DNA of 38,247 nucleotides. It comes from an uncultured Lachnospiraceae bacterium. Lineage in GTDB: Bacteria > Bacillota > Clostridia > Lachnospirales > Lachnospiraceae. Positions 31,979 to 38,247 of the stretch are shown piece after piece. How positions within the stretch are numbered: the stretch's first letter is position 1; each line of letters opens with the position of its first letter. A program made the position numbers and the translations under genes. Where the stretch lies: contig CADAKQ010000025.1 of assembly GCA_902788555.1 (NCBI GenBank), forward strand, positions 1 to 38,247, given 5' to 3'. The notes under the pieces are model-generated. The model had not been told where the DNA came from and did not search any database. It saw only the letters and a list, made by a program, of their open reading frames with translations.

Positions 31979-32048
31979 ATGTCCTTTTGTCCCTTACGTC
32001 AGCGTTGAATAATTAAAAGCTTCAACGAATGAAACGGAGGGTTTAAAA

Positions 32049-33482
32049 ATGGAAGATGAAGTATTAAACGATATTGCGGTTGAAAATGATATAGCTACCG
32101 CAAAGCCTGATTATGAGGCTGAAATTCTAAGTATCATACGAAGCAACGCTTCCCCCAAAACAATACTTAATAAATTAGAGGATTATCATGGAAATGATAT
32201 TGCTCAGGTTATCGGCACGCTTAATTCTCAGGAAAGGAAAAAATTCCTTCGCGTGTGTAGCGTTGAAATGCTTGCAGATATTTTTGAGCATATCGATGAA
32301 GAAGATGTAAGCGGATATCTAAATGAAATGGATATTCGTAAGGCGGCTGCCGTTGTCTCTGAGCTTGAAACGGATACTGCTGCAAATGTTTTGCACAACA
32401 TAGATAAGGAGAAACGGACTCTTATAATTGATGCCATAAATCCTGAGGTTCAAAAGGAAATCCGCCTTATCGCATCCTTTGACGAGGATGAAATCGGTAG
32501 CCGTATGACTACCAACTGTATAATTATAAGGGAAAATCTGACCGTAAAGCAGGCTATGAGTGAACTTGTAAGACAGGCTGAGGATAATGACAATATCACA
32601 ACAATCTTTGTAGTAGATGAAAATGATGAGTTTTACGGAGCTATAGATCTAAAGGATTTGATAATTGCAAGGAATACGGTTCCTCTTGAGGATTTGATAG
32701 CAACCTCCTTCCCTTATGTGTATGCTACTGAAACGATAGATGATTGTATTGAGGAATTGAAGGATTATTCCGAGAGTGTAATTCCTGTTCTCGACAATAT
32801 GAATAAGCTGCTTGGCGTAATTACCGCACAGAGCATCATCGAGGTTGTAGATGATGAGATGGGTGAGGATTATGCCCGACTTGCAGGTTTGACTGCGGAA
32901 GAGGATTTGCAGGAGCCACTTTCCCAGAGTATGAAAAAACGTCTGCCGTGGCTTCTTATACTATTGGGACTCGGTATGATTGTATCAAGTGTTGTCAGCT
33001 TATTTGATAAGATAGTTGCCCAGCTTACCATAATCATGGCATTTCAGTCTCTTATACTTGATATGGCAGGTAATGTGGGTACTCAGTCTCTTGCGGTAAC
33101 TATACGTGTGCTTATGGACGAAAATCTTACCTTCAAGCAGAAAGGTCATCTGGTCACTAAGGAAATGCGCGTCGGCTTTTGCAATGGCCTTTTGCTTGGC
33201 ATTATATCCTTTATATTTGTGGGACTGTATCTTATAGGCATTAAGCATCAGACAGTGCTTTTTGCTTTTGCGGTTTCCGGATGTATAGGAATATCGCTTA
33301 TACTTGCTATGCTTATATCAAGTGCAGTGGGAACCCTTATACCGTTATTTTTCAAAAAGATTAAGGTTGATCCGGCAGTTGCCTCCGGTCCGCTTATAAC
33401 TACCGTCAATGACCTTGTGGCGGTTGTAACATATTATGGTATGAGTTGGATTTTGCTGCTAAATATACTGCATCTGGGATAG
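32049..33482 (+). CDS. mgtE: Magnesium transporter MgtE
   Basis: A 477-residue Mg2+ channel/transporter. The N-terminal MgtE superhelical domain covers about residues 25-155 (ADIFEHIDEEDVSGYLNEM), a pair of CBS domains about 160-280, and a five-helix pore domain the last 190 residues. The pore region has the conserved GNVGTQSLAV and TTVNDLVAVVTYY segments, whose Asp lines the pore. The CBS and N domains close the pore when cytosolic Mg2+ is high. The length is typical. The ribosome binding site is GGAGGG. The leader carries an ORF and a terminator, so transcription is probably regulated too. A par-like toxin-antitoxin module starts right after the stop codon. Confidence 0.96.
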   Translation: MEDEVLNDIAVENDIATAKPDYEAEILSIIRSNASPKTILNKLEDYHGNDIAQVIGTLNSQERKKFLRVCSVEMLADIFEHIDEEDVSGYLNEMDIRKAAAVVSELETDTAANVLHNIDKEKRTLIIDAINPEVQKEIRLIASFDEDEIGSRMTTNCIIIRENLTVKQAMSELVRQAEDNDNITTIFVVDENDEFYGAIDLKDLIIARNTVPLEDLIATSFPYVYATETIDDCIEELKDYSESVIPVLDNMNKLLGVITAQSIIEVVDDEMGEDYARLAGLTAEEDLQEPLSQSMKKRLPWLLILLGLGMIVSSVVSLFDKIVAQLTIIMAFQSLILDMAGNVGTQSLAVTIRVLMDENLTFKQKGHLVTKEMRVGFCNGLLLGIISFIFVGLYLIGIKHQTVLFAFAVSGCIGISLILAMLISSAVGTLIPLFFKKIKVDPAVASGPLITTVNDLVAVVTYYGMSWILLLNILHLG

Positions 33483-33535
33483 TAATATTATGGTTGTCGC
33501 CCTACTAATCTGGCAACAGATAGGAGGTGGGTGCT

Positions 33536-33631
33536 ATCGATATATTTGTATCCTTTTTGGTTTCCGTTATGGCAGGTGTTGTTGGCTACTATATCTGCAA
33601 ATGGTTAGATGGAAACGACAGCGACAATTAG
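33536..33631 (+). CDS. Fst/par-like type I toxin peptide, unusual start codon
   Basis: A 31-codon peptide (first codon ATC). After a short D-I start it has one hydrophobic helix (FVSFLVSVMAGVVGYYIC) and a charged tail (KWLDGNDSDN). This is the plan of Fst-family type I toxins, which insert in the membrane and disturb division and envelope integrity. AGGAGG at 33522-33527 has eight bases of spacing to ATC at 33536, so AUC may be the start, or an original ATG has mutated and the toxin is silent. An in-frame GTG at 33527 overlaps that site and is a poor choice. Just before the site, ATCTG-GCAA-CAGAT forms a hairpin. The antitoxin RNA candidate lies downstream on the opposite strand. Confidence 0.65.
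   Translation: MDIFVSFLVSVMAGVVGYYICKWLDGNDSDN
33546..33558 (+). repeat. Direct repeat of the par-like locus (partner at 33712-33724)
   Basis: TTGTATCCTTTTT occurs inside codons 4-8 of the toxin and again at 33712-33724 downstream of the hairpin. An upstream ATCGA block is shared as well. In the known par locus, such repeats let the antisense RNA pair with the start region of the toxin mRNA. Confidence 0.85.
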
Positions 33632-33651
33632 CCTCGGAAGCTCAACCGTAA

Positions 33652-33728
33652 ATAGAGAAGAATCCCCGATAGCTGGAACTATCGGGGATTCGATTTAAGT
33701 GCCATCGACACTTGTATCCTTTTTAGCT
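33652..33728 (-). ncRNA. Predicted type I antitoxin RNA
   Basis: A convergent minus-strand transcript of about 75 bases would start near 33728 after a strong promoter and end at the hairpin at 33660-33691. Its first 17 bases include AAAAAGGATACAA, which is complementary to the direct repeat in the toxin start region. Its 3' half is complementary to the end of the toxin mRNA through the shared hairpin. This is the RNA II plan of the enterococcal par locus. Confidence 0.62.
33660..33691. terminator. Shared bidirectional terminator of the par-like locus
   Basis: GAATCCCCGATAG (33660-33672) pairs perfectly with CTATCGGGGATTC (33679-33691) around a six-base loop. T-rich bases follow on the minus strand (TTCTCTATTT) and less so on the plus strand (GATTTAAG). 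Confidence 0.85.
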
Positions 33729-33734
33729 GTCGAT

Positions 33735-33763
33735 ATTATAACATATGCAAACAGCTAATTCAA
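33735..33763 (-). promoter_or_regulatory. Promoter of the antitoxin RNA
   Basis: On the minus strand: TTGAAT (33763-33758), 17 bases, perfect TATAAT (33740-33735). It points back at the toxin gene. No comparable promoter is clear for the toxin itself, which may be read from mgtE. Confidence 0.72.
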
Positions 33764-33826
33764 GTATTCCCATATTTTTTATACAAATAATATAAAATCA
33801 ATTGAAAGCCAAATAAACATAAATGT

Positions 33827-33855
33827 TTGCTTGGCTCACTTTAATGTGGTATAAT
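33827..33855 (+). promoter_or_regulatory. Promoter of the glmS ribozyme transcript, with an overlapping palindrome
   Basis: TTGCTT (33827-33832), 17 bases, TATAAT (33850-33855). The -35 box lies inside an inverted repeat at 33807-33836 (AGCCAA outer arm with TTGGCT, ACAT with ATGT inside), which could be an operator or the end signal of something from the right. Confidence 0.7.
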
Positions 33856-33889
33856 AAATCATCTATATATAGGAGGATATAGATTTCGA

Positions 33890-34102
33890 AAGGTTAAAAA
33901 CCTTAGCGCCAGCACCTGTATGGAGGGATTATCGTGACTTGCTGACAGAGTATTGGTTCAAAGGCTTGATCGATATTGATACAGGTTGACGAGGAGGAAG
34001 GTTATCGAAATTTCGGCGGATGCTTTCCCGCATTGTTACCGGATGCGATATGTGAGATTAAATATGAGGGTAACTTCAAAACAGAGGTCTTACAACCGGT
34101 AA
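33890..34102 (+). ncRNA. glmS ribozyme
   Basis: Self-cleaving RNA activated by glucosamine-6-phosphate; cleavage should fall between A33905 and G33906 in TTAGCGCCAG. The conserved core TTGACGAGGAGGAAGGTTAT (33986-34005) and TCGGCGGATGC (34013-34023) are intact. The outer domain closes by TTACCGG (34036-34042) with CCGGTAA (34096-34102) and includes GAGGGTAACTTC. Cleavage of the mRNA leads to its decay and lowers GlmS when its product is plentiful. Confidence 0.96.
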
Positions 34103-34328
34103 AAATCAAGAATACATTTTATCATAGATTGATATCAGATATGAAAGTATATTATCAAAAATGGTGTTTTGTATGACTGATTTCAATTTGTTAAAATATT
34201 ATCATGGGTTTTGATAATATAATGCACAGCTTGTAAATAAAATATAATTATATGGGACAAATCTGTACATTTGAAGGATTTGTCCATATGCTGTCAGTTT
34301 GAAAATTTAATTTTAAGGAGACTATTTT
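34103..34328 (+). other. Spacer between glmS ribozyme and glmS with two hairpins
   Basis: A perfect 12-bp inverted repeat, ATATTATCAAAA (34149-34160) and TTTTGATAATAT (34209-34220), encloses 48 bases. A second hairpin pairs TATGGGACAAATC (34251-34263) with GATTTGTCCATA (34277-34288) with one bulged base. TATAAT at 34218-34223 is present, but no good -35 box. No gene is seen. The spacer is longer than I would expect between a glmS ribozyme and its gene. Confidence 0.6.
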
Positions 34329-36143
34329 ATGTGCGGAATTATTGGTTTTACAGGTAATATTCCTGCAAAGGATATTATTATAAATGGTTTGGAACAGCTT
34401 GAGTACAGAGGCTATGACAGTGCGGGTATTGCACTTTTGTCTGACGGAGAGATAACTCTGAGGAAGAGAACCGGAAAGGTGGCAGAGCTGAAAAAACTTT
34501 GTGACAAGGAGGAAATGACTTCAACCTGCGGTATAGGTCATACCAGATGGGCGACACACGGAGGAGTAACGGATACCAATGCACATCCTCACAGATGTGG
34601 TAAGGTTGTGCTTATCCACAATGGTATAATTGAGAACTATCGTGAATTAATAGTTGAGTACGGACTTCAGGATACTATCGTTTCGGAGACTGACTCGGAG
34701 GTTGTTGCGGCACTTATTGACAAATTCTATGAGGATGATCCTTACAGAGCGATTAAGCATGTTGTAAAGCTTCTTTCGGGTGCCTTTGCACTTTGTATTA
34801 TGTTTCAGGATATACCGGGCAAGATTTTTGCAATCAGAAATGTAAGTCCTATGGTGGCTACATCCTGTGAGAAGGGTTCGGTTATCGCATCGGATCTTAC
34901 GGCTCTTATCGCATTTTCAAAGGAATACTTTGTGGTACCCGAATATCATATTCTTACACTTACAAAGGATGGAATAGATGTAAAGGATTTGAAGGGCAAA
35001 GAGGTTAAGCCGAATATGCTTACTGTAAACTGGGATATAACCAGTGCGCAAAAGGGCGGCTATCCTTTCTTTATGCTTAAGGAAATTTATGAACAGCCGG
35101 ATGCTATAAGAAATACTGTTGTTCCGAGAATTTCAGACGGACTTCCTGATTTTACCGAGGATGGAATAGATGATGAAGTATTTGAAAACTGTACAAATAT
35201 TACTGTAGTTGCCTGTGGTACGGCAATGCATGCCGGTATGGTTGGAAAGCAACTCATAGAAAGAAAGCTTCGAATTCCGGTAAATGTTGAGATTGCATCG
35301 GAATTCCGATACAAGGATCCGATTATAGATGAGCATACGCTTACCATAGTTTTATCACAGTCGGGTGAAACGATAGATACGCTTGAAGCCTTAAAGCTTG
35401 CAAAATCGAAGGGCTCAAAGGTTTTGTCAATAGTAAATGTAAAAGGATCAACCATAGCGCGTGAGAGTGATTATGTGCTTTATACACATGCAGGTCCGGA
35501 GATTGCAGTTGCAAGTACAAAGGCTTATACGGTTCAGGTTTCTGCCATGTACCTTATAACCTGTAAGCTTGGTATCGTTAAAAATATTCTTTCCAAAAAG
35601 GAAGCAAAGGAATTTATAACCAAGCTTATGAACACTCCGAATATAATTGAGGAGACCTTGAAAAATGCCAACAATATCAAGCGTATTGCAAATCATATCA
35701 AGCTTGCACCGGATGCATTTTATATAGGAAGAGGACTTGATTATGTAATGAGTCTTGAAGCCGCTCTTAAGCTTAAGGAGATATCCTATGTTCATGCAGA
35801 GGCATATGCAGCAGGAGAGCTTAAGCATGGAACCATAGCACTTATAACAGAAAATGTTCCGGTTATAGCACTTGCAACACAAGAGGATGTATATGCAAAG
35901 GTTATATCCAATATAAGAGAGGTTAAGGCGAGAGGGGCATATGTCGTACTTATCAGCATGGACGAAGAGGTACATGATGAGAAGATATGTGACAAGCACA
36001 TTCGCATTCCTAAGGTTGACAGCGAATTTACGGCGTTTGCAACGGCTGTAATACTTCAGCTTATTGCTTATTATACATCAGAAGCAAAGGGGCTTGATGT
36101 GGATAAACCACGTAACCTGGCAAAGTCAGTTACAGTAGAGTAA
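34329..36143 (+). CDS. glmS: Glucosamine-fructose-6-phosphate aminotransferase
   Basis: A 604-residue enzyme making glucosamine-6-phosphate from fructose-6-phosphate and glutamine, the entry to amino-sugar and cell-wall precursor synthesis. The N-terminal glutaminase begins MCGIIGF with the nucleophile Cys2, and has GHTRWATHG and HNGIIENY. Two sugar-isomerase (SIS) domains follow, with the VACGTAMHAG and LSQSGETIDTLEALK sites and YIGRGLDYVMSLEAALKLKE in the second. The C-terminus ends DKPRNLAKSVTVE, as in the family. The length is normal. The ribosome binding site is AAGGAG. Control is by the ribozyme upstream. A zinc-binding protein follows 13 bases later, so the two are cotranscribed. Confidence 0.98.
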   Translation: MCGIIGFTGNIPAKDIIINGLEQLEYRGYDSAGIALLSDGEITLRKRTGKVAELKKLCDKEEMTSTCGIGHTRWATHGGVTDTNAHPHRCGKVVLIHNGIIENYRELIVEYGLQDTIVSETDSEVVAALIDKFYEDDPYRAIKHVVKLLSGAFALCIMFQDIPGKIFAIRNVSPMVATSCEKGSVIASDLTALIAFSKEYFVVPEYHILTLTKDGIDVKDLKGKEVKPNMLTVNWDITSAQKGGYPFFMLKEIYEQPDAIRNTVVPRISDGLPDFTEDGIDDEVFENCTNITVVACGTAMHAGMVGKQLIERKLRIPVNVEIASEFRYKDPIIDEHTLTIVLSQSGETIDTLEALKLAKSKGSKVLSIVNVKGSTIARESDYVLYTHAGPEIAVASTKAYTVQVSAMYLITCKLGIVKNILSKKEAKEFITKLMNTPNIIEETLKNANNIKRIANHIKLAPDAFYIGRGLDYVMSLEAALKLKEISYVHAEAYAAGELKHGTIALITENVPVIALATQEDVYAKVISNIREVKARGAYVVLISMDEEVHDEKICDKHIRIPKVDSEFTAFATAVILQLIAYYTSEAKGLDVDKPRNLAKSVTVE

Positions 36144-36156
36144 AAGGAGGATAAAA

Positions 36157-37158
36157 ATGGGGTTATTTGATAAGAAGTTTTGTGATGTATGTGGAGAAAA
36201 AATCAGTCTTTTGGGAAACAGAAAGGTGGATGACGGTAATCTCTGTAAGGATTGCGCGAAAAAGCTTTCCCCATGGTTTTCAGAAAGACGTCACAGTACG
36301 ATAGAAAGTATAAAGGAGCAGCTTAGCTATCGTGAGGCAAACCGTGAGGTGGCGAGCAGATTTCAACCTACCAGAACCATAGGTGAAAATTATAAGCTTT
36401 TCATTGACGATGTAAATAGGAAATTTACAGTTTCACGTTCAAGCAATTTTGCAGAGGATAATCCGGATATACTGGATTTTTCACAGGCATCCGGAATTGA
36501 TCTTAAGATTGATGAAAACAGAAGAGAATTAAAGAGAACTGTAGACGGTAAGCAGGTAAGCTACAATCCGCCTAAATATGAATATTCATATACATTTAAG
36601 GCAACCATATTTGTAAACGGTAATCCTTATTTTGACGATATGGAGTTTTCCATAAGTAACGGCTCCGTAAGCACAGGCGAGCACAATATGTCACAGGGTA
36701 TGGCAACCAGCGGATGGTCGGTTATCCGTAACTTCGCTACTGCACCGGGAATGGATAAATACCAAAGATACATAAATATCGGTAATGAGATGAAGGAAGC
36801 TATAGAAGGTATGAGAATGCAGGGTGGAACACAAACTCAGGGTAATCAATATACCCAGATGGGCTTTAATTCACAGGATGCAGCTCTTGTACAGGCAACA
36901 GAGAATATGAGACGAGTTGAGGAGTTAAAGGCTATTGCGGCTACAGGAACTCCGGAACAGCTTCAGGAATATCTTAACAATCAGCAGGGCTTTCAACCTC
37001 AGTCACAGCCACAGATGAACATGGGCGGTCCTAATCAGCAGATGCAGAATGCTGCACCTATACCACAGGCTCCACAGCCTGAAACATGGTTTTGTACCAG
37101 CTGCGGCTCTCAAAATTCAGGCAGGTTCTGTGTGAATTGCGGGGCACCGCGAGGATAG
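36157..37158 (+). CDS. DUF4428-like protein with two zinc-binding ends
   Basis: A 333-residue cytosolic protein. The N-terminus has the DUF4428 pattern (FCDVCGEKISLLGNRKVDDG, then CKDC), a zinc-binding treble-clef-like motif. The middle (about residues 70-205) is a beta-rich domain with YEYSYTFKATIFVNGNPYF. A Gln/Met/Pro-rich linker, probably disordered, covers about 230-310. The last 25 residues form a second zinc ribbon (FCTSCGSQNSGRFCVNCG). Proteins of this type are common in Clostridia without a known role; the ribbon may bind another protein. It follows glmS by 13 bases with AAAGGAGG as ribosome binding site. A strong terminator ends the operon. Confidence 0.85.
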   Translation: MGLFDKKFCDVCGEKISLLGNRKVDDGNLCKDCAKKLSPWFSERRHSTIESIKEQLSYREANREVASRFQPTRTIGENYKLFIDDVNRKFTVSRSSNFAEDNPDILDFSQASGIDLKIDENRRELKRTVDGKQVSYNPPKYEYSYTFKATIFVNGNPYFDDMEFSISNGSVSTGEHNMSQGMATSGWSVIRNFATAPGMDKYQRYINIGNEMKEAIEGMRMQGGTQTQGNQYTQMGFNSQDAALVQATENMRRVEELKAIAATGTPEQLQEYLNNQQGFQPQSQPQMNMGGPNQQMQNAAPIPQAPQPETWFCTSCGSQNSGRFCVNCGAPRG

Positions 37159-37178
37159 TTGATTTAAGGCATAGTTAT

Positions 37179-37202
37179 AGCGGGAGACTTTTGTCTCCCG
37201 CT
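37179..37202. terminator. Bidirectional terminator between convergent genes
   Basis: AGCGGGAGAC (37179-37188) pairs with GTCTCCCGCT (37193-37202) around a TTTT loop. It separates the glmS operon from the diguanylate cyclase gene. The T run is modest on either side. Confidence 0.82.
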
Positions 37203-37227
37203 TATGTCATATGTATATAATGTTTTG

Positions 37228-38181
37228 TTATGCCTGTGAGGCGGATTTCATTCGTTTTTTGTTTTCATACATTATACCATCAGCTTCTCTTATGGCCTCC
37301 AACGGATCCATATATTCCGAGGGATTTATATATTTATGACCACACGCTGCGGAAACCTTAAATGGAAATGTTCCTTTAGCATCCTCATCGGCAATTCTTT
37401 TTTCAAATTCTTCAATAAGCTTTTTTGCTTTCTTTTCTTTGTCAAATACACAGGCAACAAATTCATCACCACCCCATCTTGCACAAAAACCGTTTTCGGA
37501 AAATATCTCCGTAATATTGTCGGCTGTCATTTTAAGAAGTGCATCACCGGTTTCGTGTCCGTATTTATCATTTGCCGTCTTAAGATTATTTACATCAATA
37601 AATATCATGGTATATTCTTTGATTCCCTTTTCTTCCATTTCTTCAATCTGCTTGTAGCAGGAGGCACGGTTTGGCATACCGGTAAGCGCATCCTTGTAGG
37701 CGAGCAAAAGCAGCTGCTCTTTTTCAATTTTAGAAGTATACTCTTCTGTTGAAAATGAGATAAGGTATATTACAAGAGAAAGGGCAATTACAAGGATTGC
37801 CAGTGAGCTTAGTCCATGAGATGTAAGCCAGGATTTTTTCATAAGAAATTTTGTCACGTTAAATCTAATGAGCTCGAATATTCCGCAGAGCATTGATATC
37901 AGTATTCCATATCTTAAGATATATATGTAATTGTTGCTCTTATCCTTTGTTCCGAGGAAAATCGCAAATATAAGAGTAATCAGCAATATGCCCGCTAAAA
38001 GGTGGAGGCTCTTAAGCATATCGGAATAATTTCTTTCCATAGGTGAAAGCTCTATTGCAGTTGCAATTATATAATATAAAAGATAAATCAAAGACACTAC
38101 TGTTACCATTTTTTTGACTAAAGGTACATCAACGACATAATATATAATGGTCAAATGAAAAAGTAAATTCCACTTGCACAT
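37228..38181 (-). CDS. Membrane diguanylate cyclase (GGDEF)
   Basis: A 317-residue protein with about five membrane helices in residues 1-145 and a GGDEF domain in about 155-310. The domain has the canonical YKDALTGMPNRA start, IFIDVNNLKTANDKYGHETGD and an intact RWGGDEF active site, so it probably makes c-di-GMP from two GTP. The inhibitory RxxD site usually found just before GGDEF is absent (ENGFCARW), so product inhibition may be missing. The start at 38181 has AGAGG upstream, but no family with this exact helix set comes to mind and the N-terminus may be short. It has no EAL domain. It could feed the c-di-GMP-I riboswitch at 23.2 kb. Confidence 0.9.
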   Translation of the reverse strand: MCKWNLLFHLTIIYYVVDVPLVKKMVTVVSLIYLLYYIIATAIELSPMERNYSDMLKSLHLLAGILLITLIFAIFLGTKDKSNNYIYILRYGILISMLCGIFELIRFNVTKFLMKKSWLTSHGLSSLAILVIALSLVIYLISFSTEEYTSKIEKEQLLLLAYKDALTGMPNRASCYKQIEEMEEKGIKEYTMIFIDVNNLKTANDKYGHETGDALLKMTADNITEIFSENGFCARWGGDEFVACVFDKEKKAKKLIEEFEKRIADEDAKGTFPFKVSAACGHKYINPSEYMDPLEAIREADGIMYENKKRMKSASQA

Positions 38182-38247
38182 TGGAAAAAGACCTCTTAGA
38201 CGATTTTGACGAAATTATTCTATGAAATCCTCTATGAAAGACTTAAA

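Noticed and set aside
31801-31980. M-box (Mg2+ riboswitch) before mgtE
   Set aside because: The conserved M-box segments are not found; the leader has an ORF with ribosome binding site and a terminator instead.
33490-33651. 53-codon ORF starting ATG at 33490, overlapping the toxin frame
   Set aside because: It has no ribosome binding site and its residues look like a frame shadow, while the overlapping frame has a membrane helix with charged tail and a well-spaced AGGAGG.
33976-34176. 66-codon ORF upstream of glmS
   Set aside because: It lies across the core of the glmS ribozyme; the apparent peptide is a shadow of conserved RNA bases.

Overview
The window looks like a chromosomal segment of a motile, low-GC, Gram-positive anaerobe of the Clostridia, most likely Lachnospiraceae. 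The grounds are strong AGGAGG-type ribosome binding sites, AT-rich intergenic DNA with TTGACA/TATAAT-type promoters, a glmS ribozyme, SAM and c-di-GMP-I riboswitches, pyrB followed directly by a separate pyrI, and surface proteins with BspA-type leucine-rich repeats. The family assignment is inference from gene content; no 16S or ribosomal protein gene is present.

Layout. 1-1.8 kb: minus-strand aldose-epimerase-like gene and a small Ig-like protein. 1.9-8.6 kb: M23 peptidase, then a flagellar block (very large FliK-like protein, flagellin, FliS-like chaperone), with sigma-28-like promoters before the first and second of these, then a HIT hydrolase. 8.7-12.1 kb: secreted transglutaminase-like protein with Ig-type modules and a C-terminal wall-binding-like domain. 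12.2-20.3 kb: housekeeping genes (SAM riboswitch-metK, a divergent carbamoyltransferase, a membrane protein, pyrB-pyrI, murA, metG), with large palindromic elements after metK, the carbamoyltransferase and metG. 20.3-21.1 kb: gene-free repeat zone. 21.1-23.0 kb: minus-strand lipoprotein and a small XRE regulator. 23.1-30.5 kb: AT-rich cell-surface island led by repeated promoter/operator sites and a c-di-GMP-I riboswitch, with two zinc-ribbon membrane proteins, a BspA-type LRR protein and a YD-repeat-like protein. 30.5-31.7 kb: minus-strand membrane protein and a frameshifted small gene. 31.7-33.8 kb: mgtE behind a leader-peptide/terminator attenuator, followed by a par/Fst-like type I toxin-antitoxin module. 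33.8-37.2 kb: glmS ribozyme, glmS and a DUF4428-like zinc protein. 37.2-38.2 kb: minus-strand membrane diguanylate cyclase.

How it fits together. c-di-GMP is a likely unifying signal: the window holds one enzyme that probably makes it, one riboswitch that reads it in front of surface-protein genes, and flagellar genes of the kind it commonly opposes. Three secreted proteins share one C-terminal domain, and two of them carry it as a nearly identical 471-bp DNA block, so the domain seems to spread or be homogenised as a module. RNA-based control is dense: SAM riboswitch, c-di-GMP riboswitch, mgtE attenuator, glmS ribozyme and a predicted antitoxin RNA. The two parts most worth following up are the mgtE leader ORF and the par-like locus just downstream of mgtE; both lie in DNA an ordinary gene caller would leave blank.
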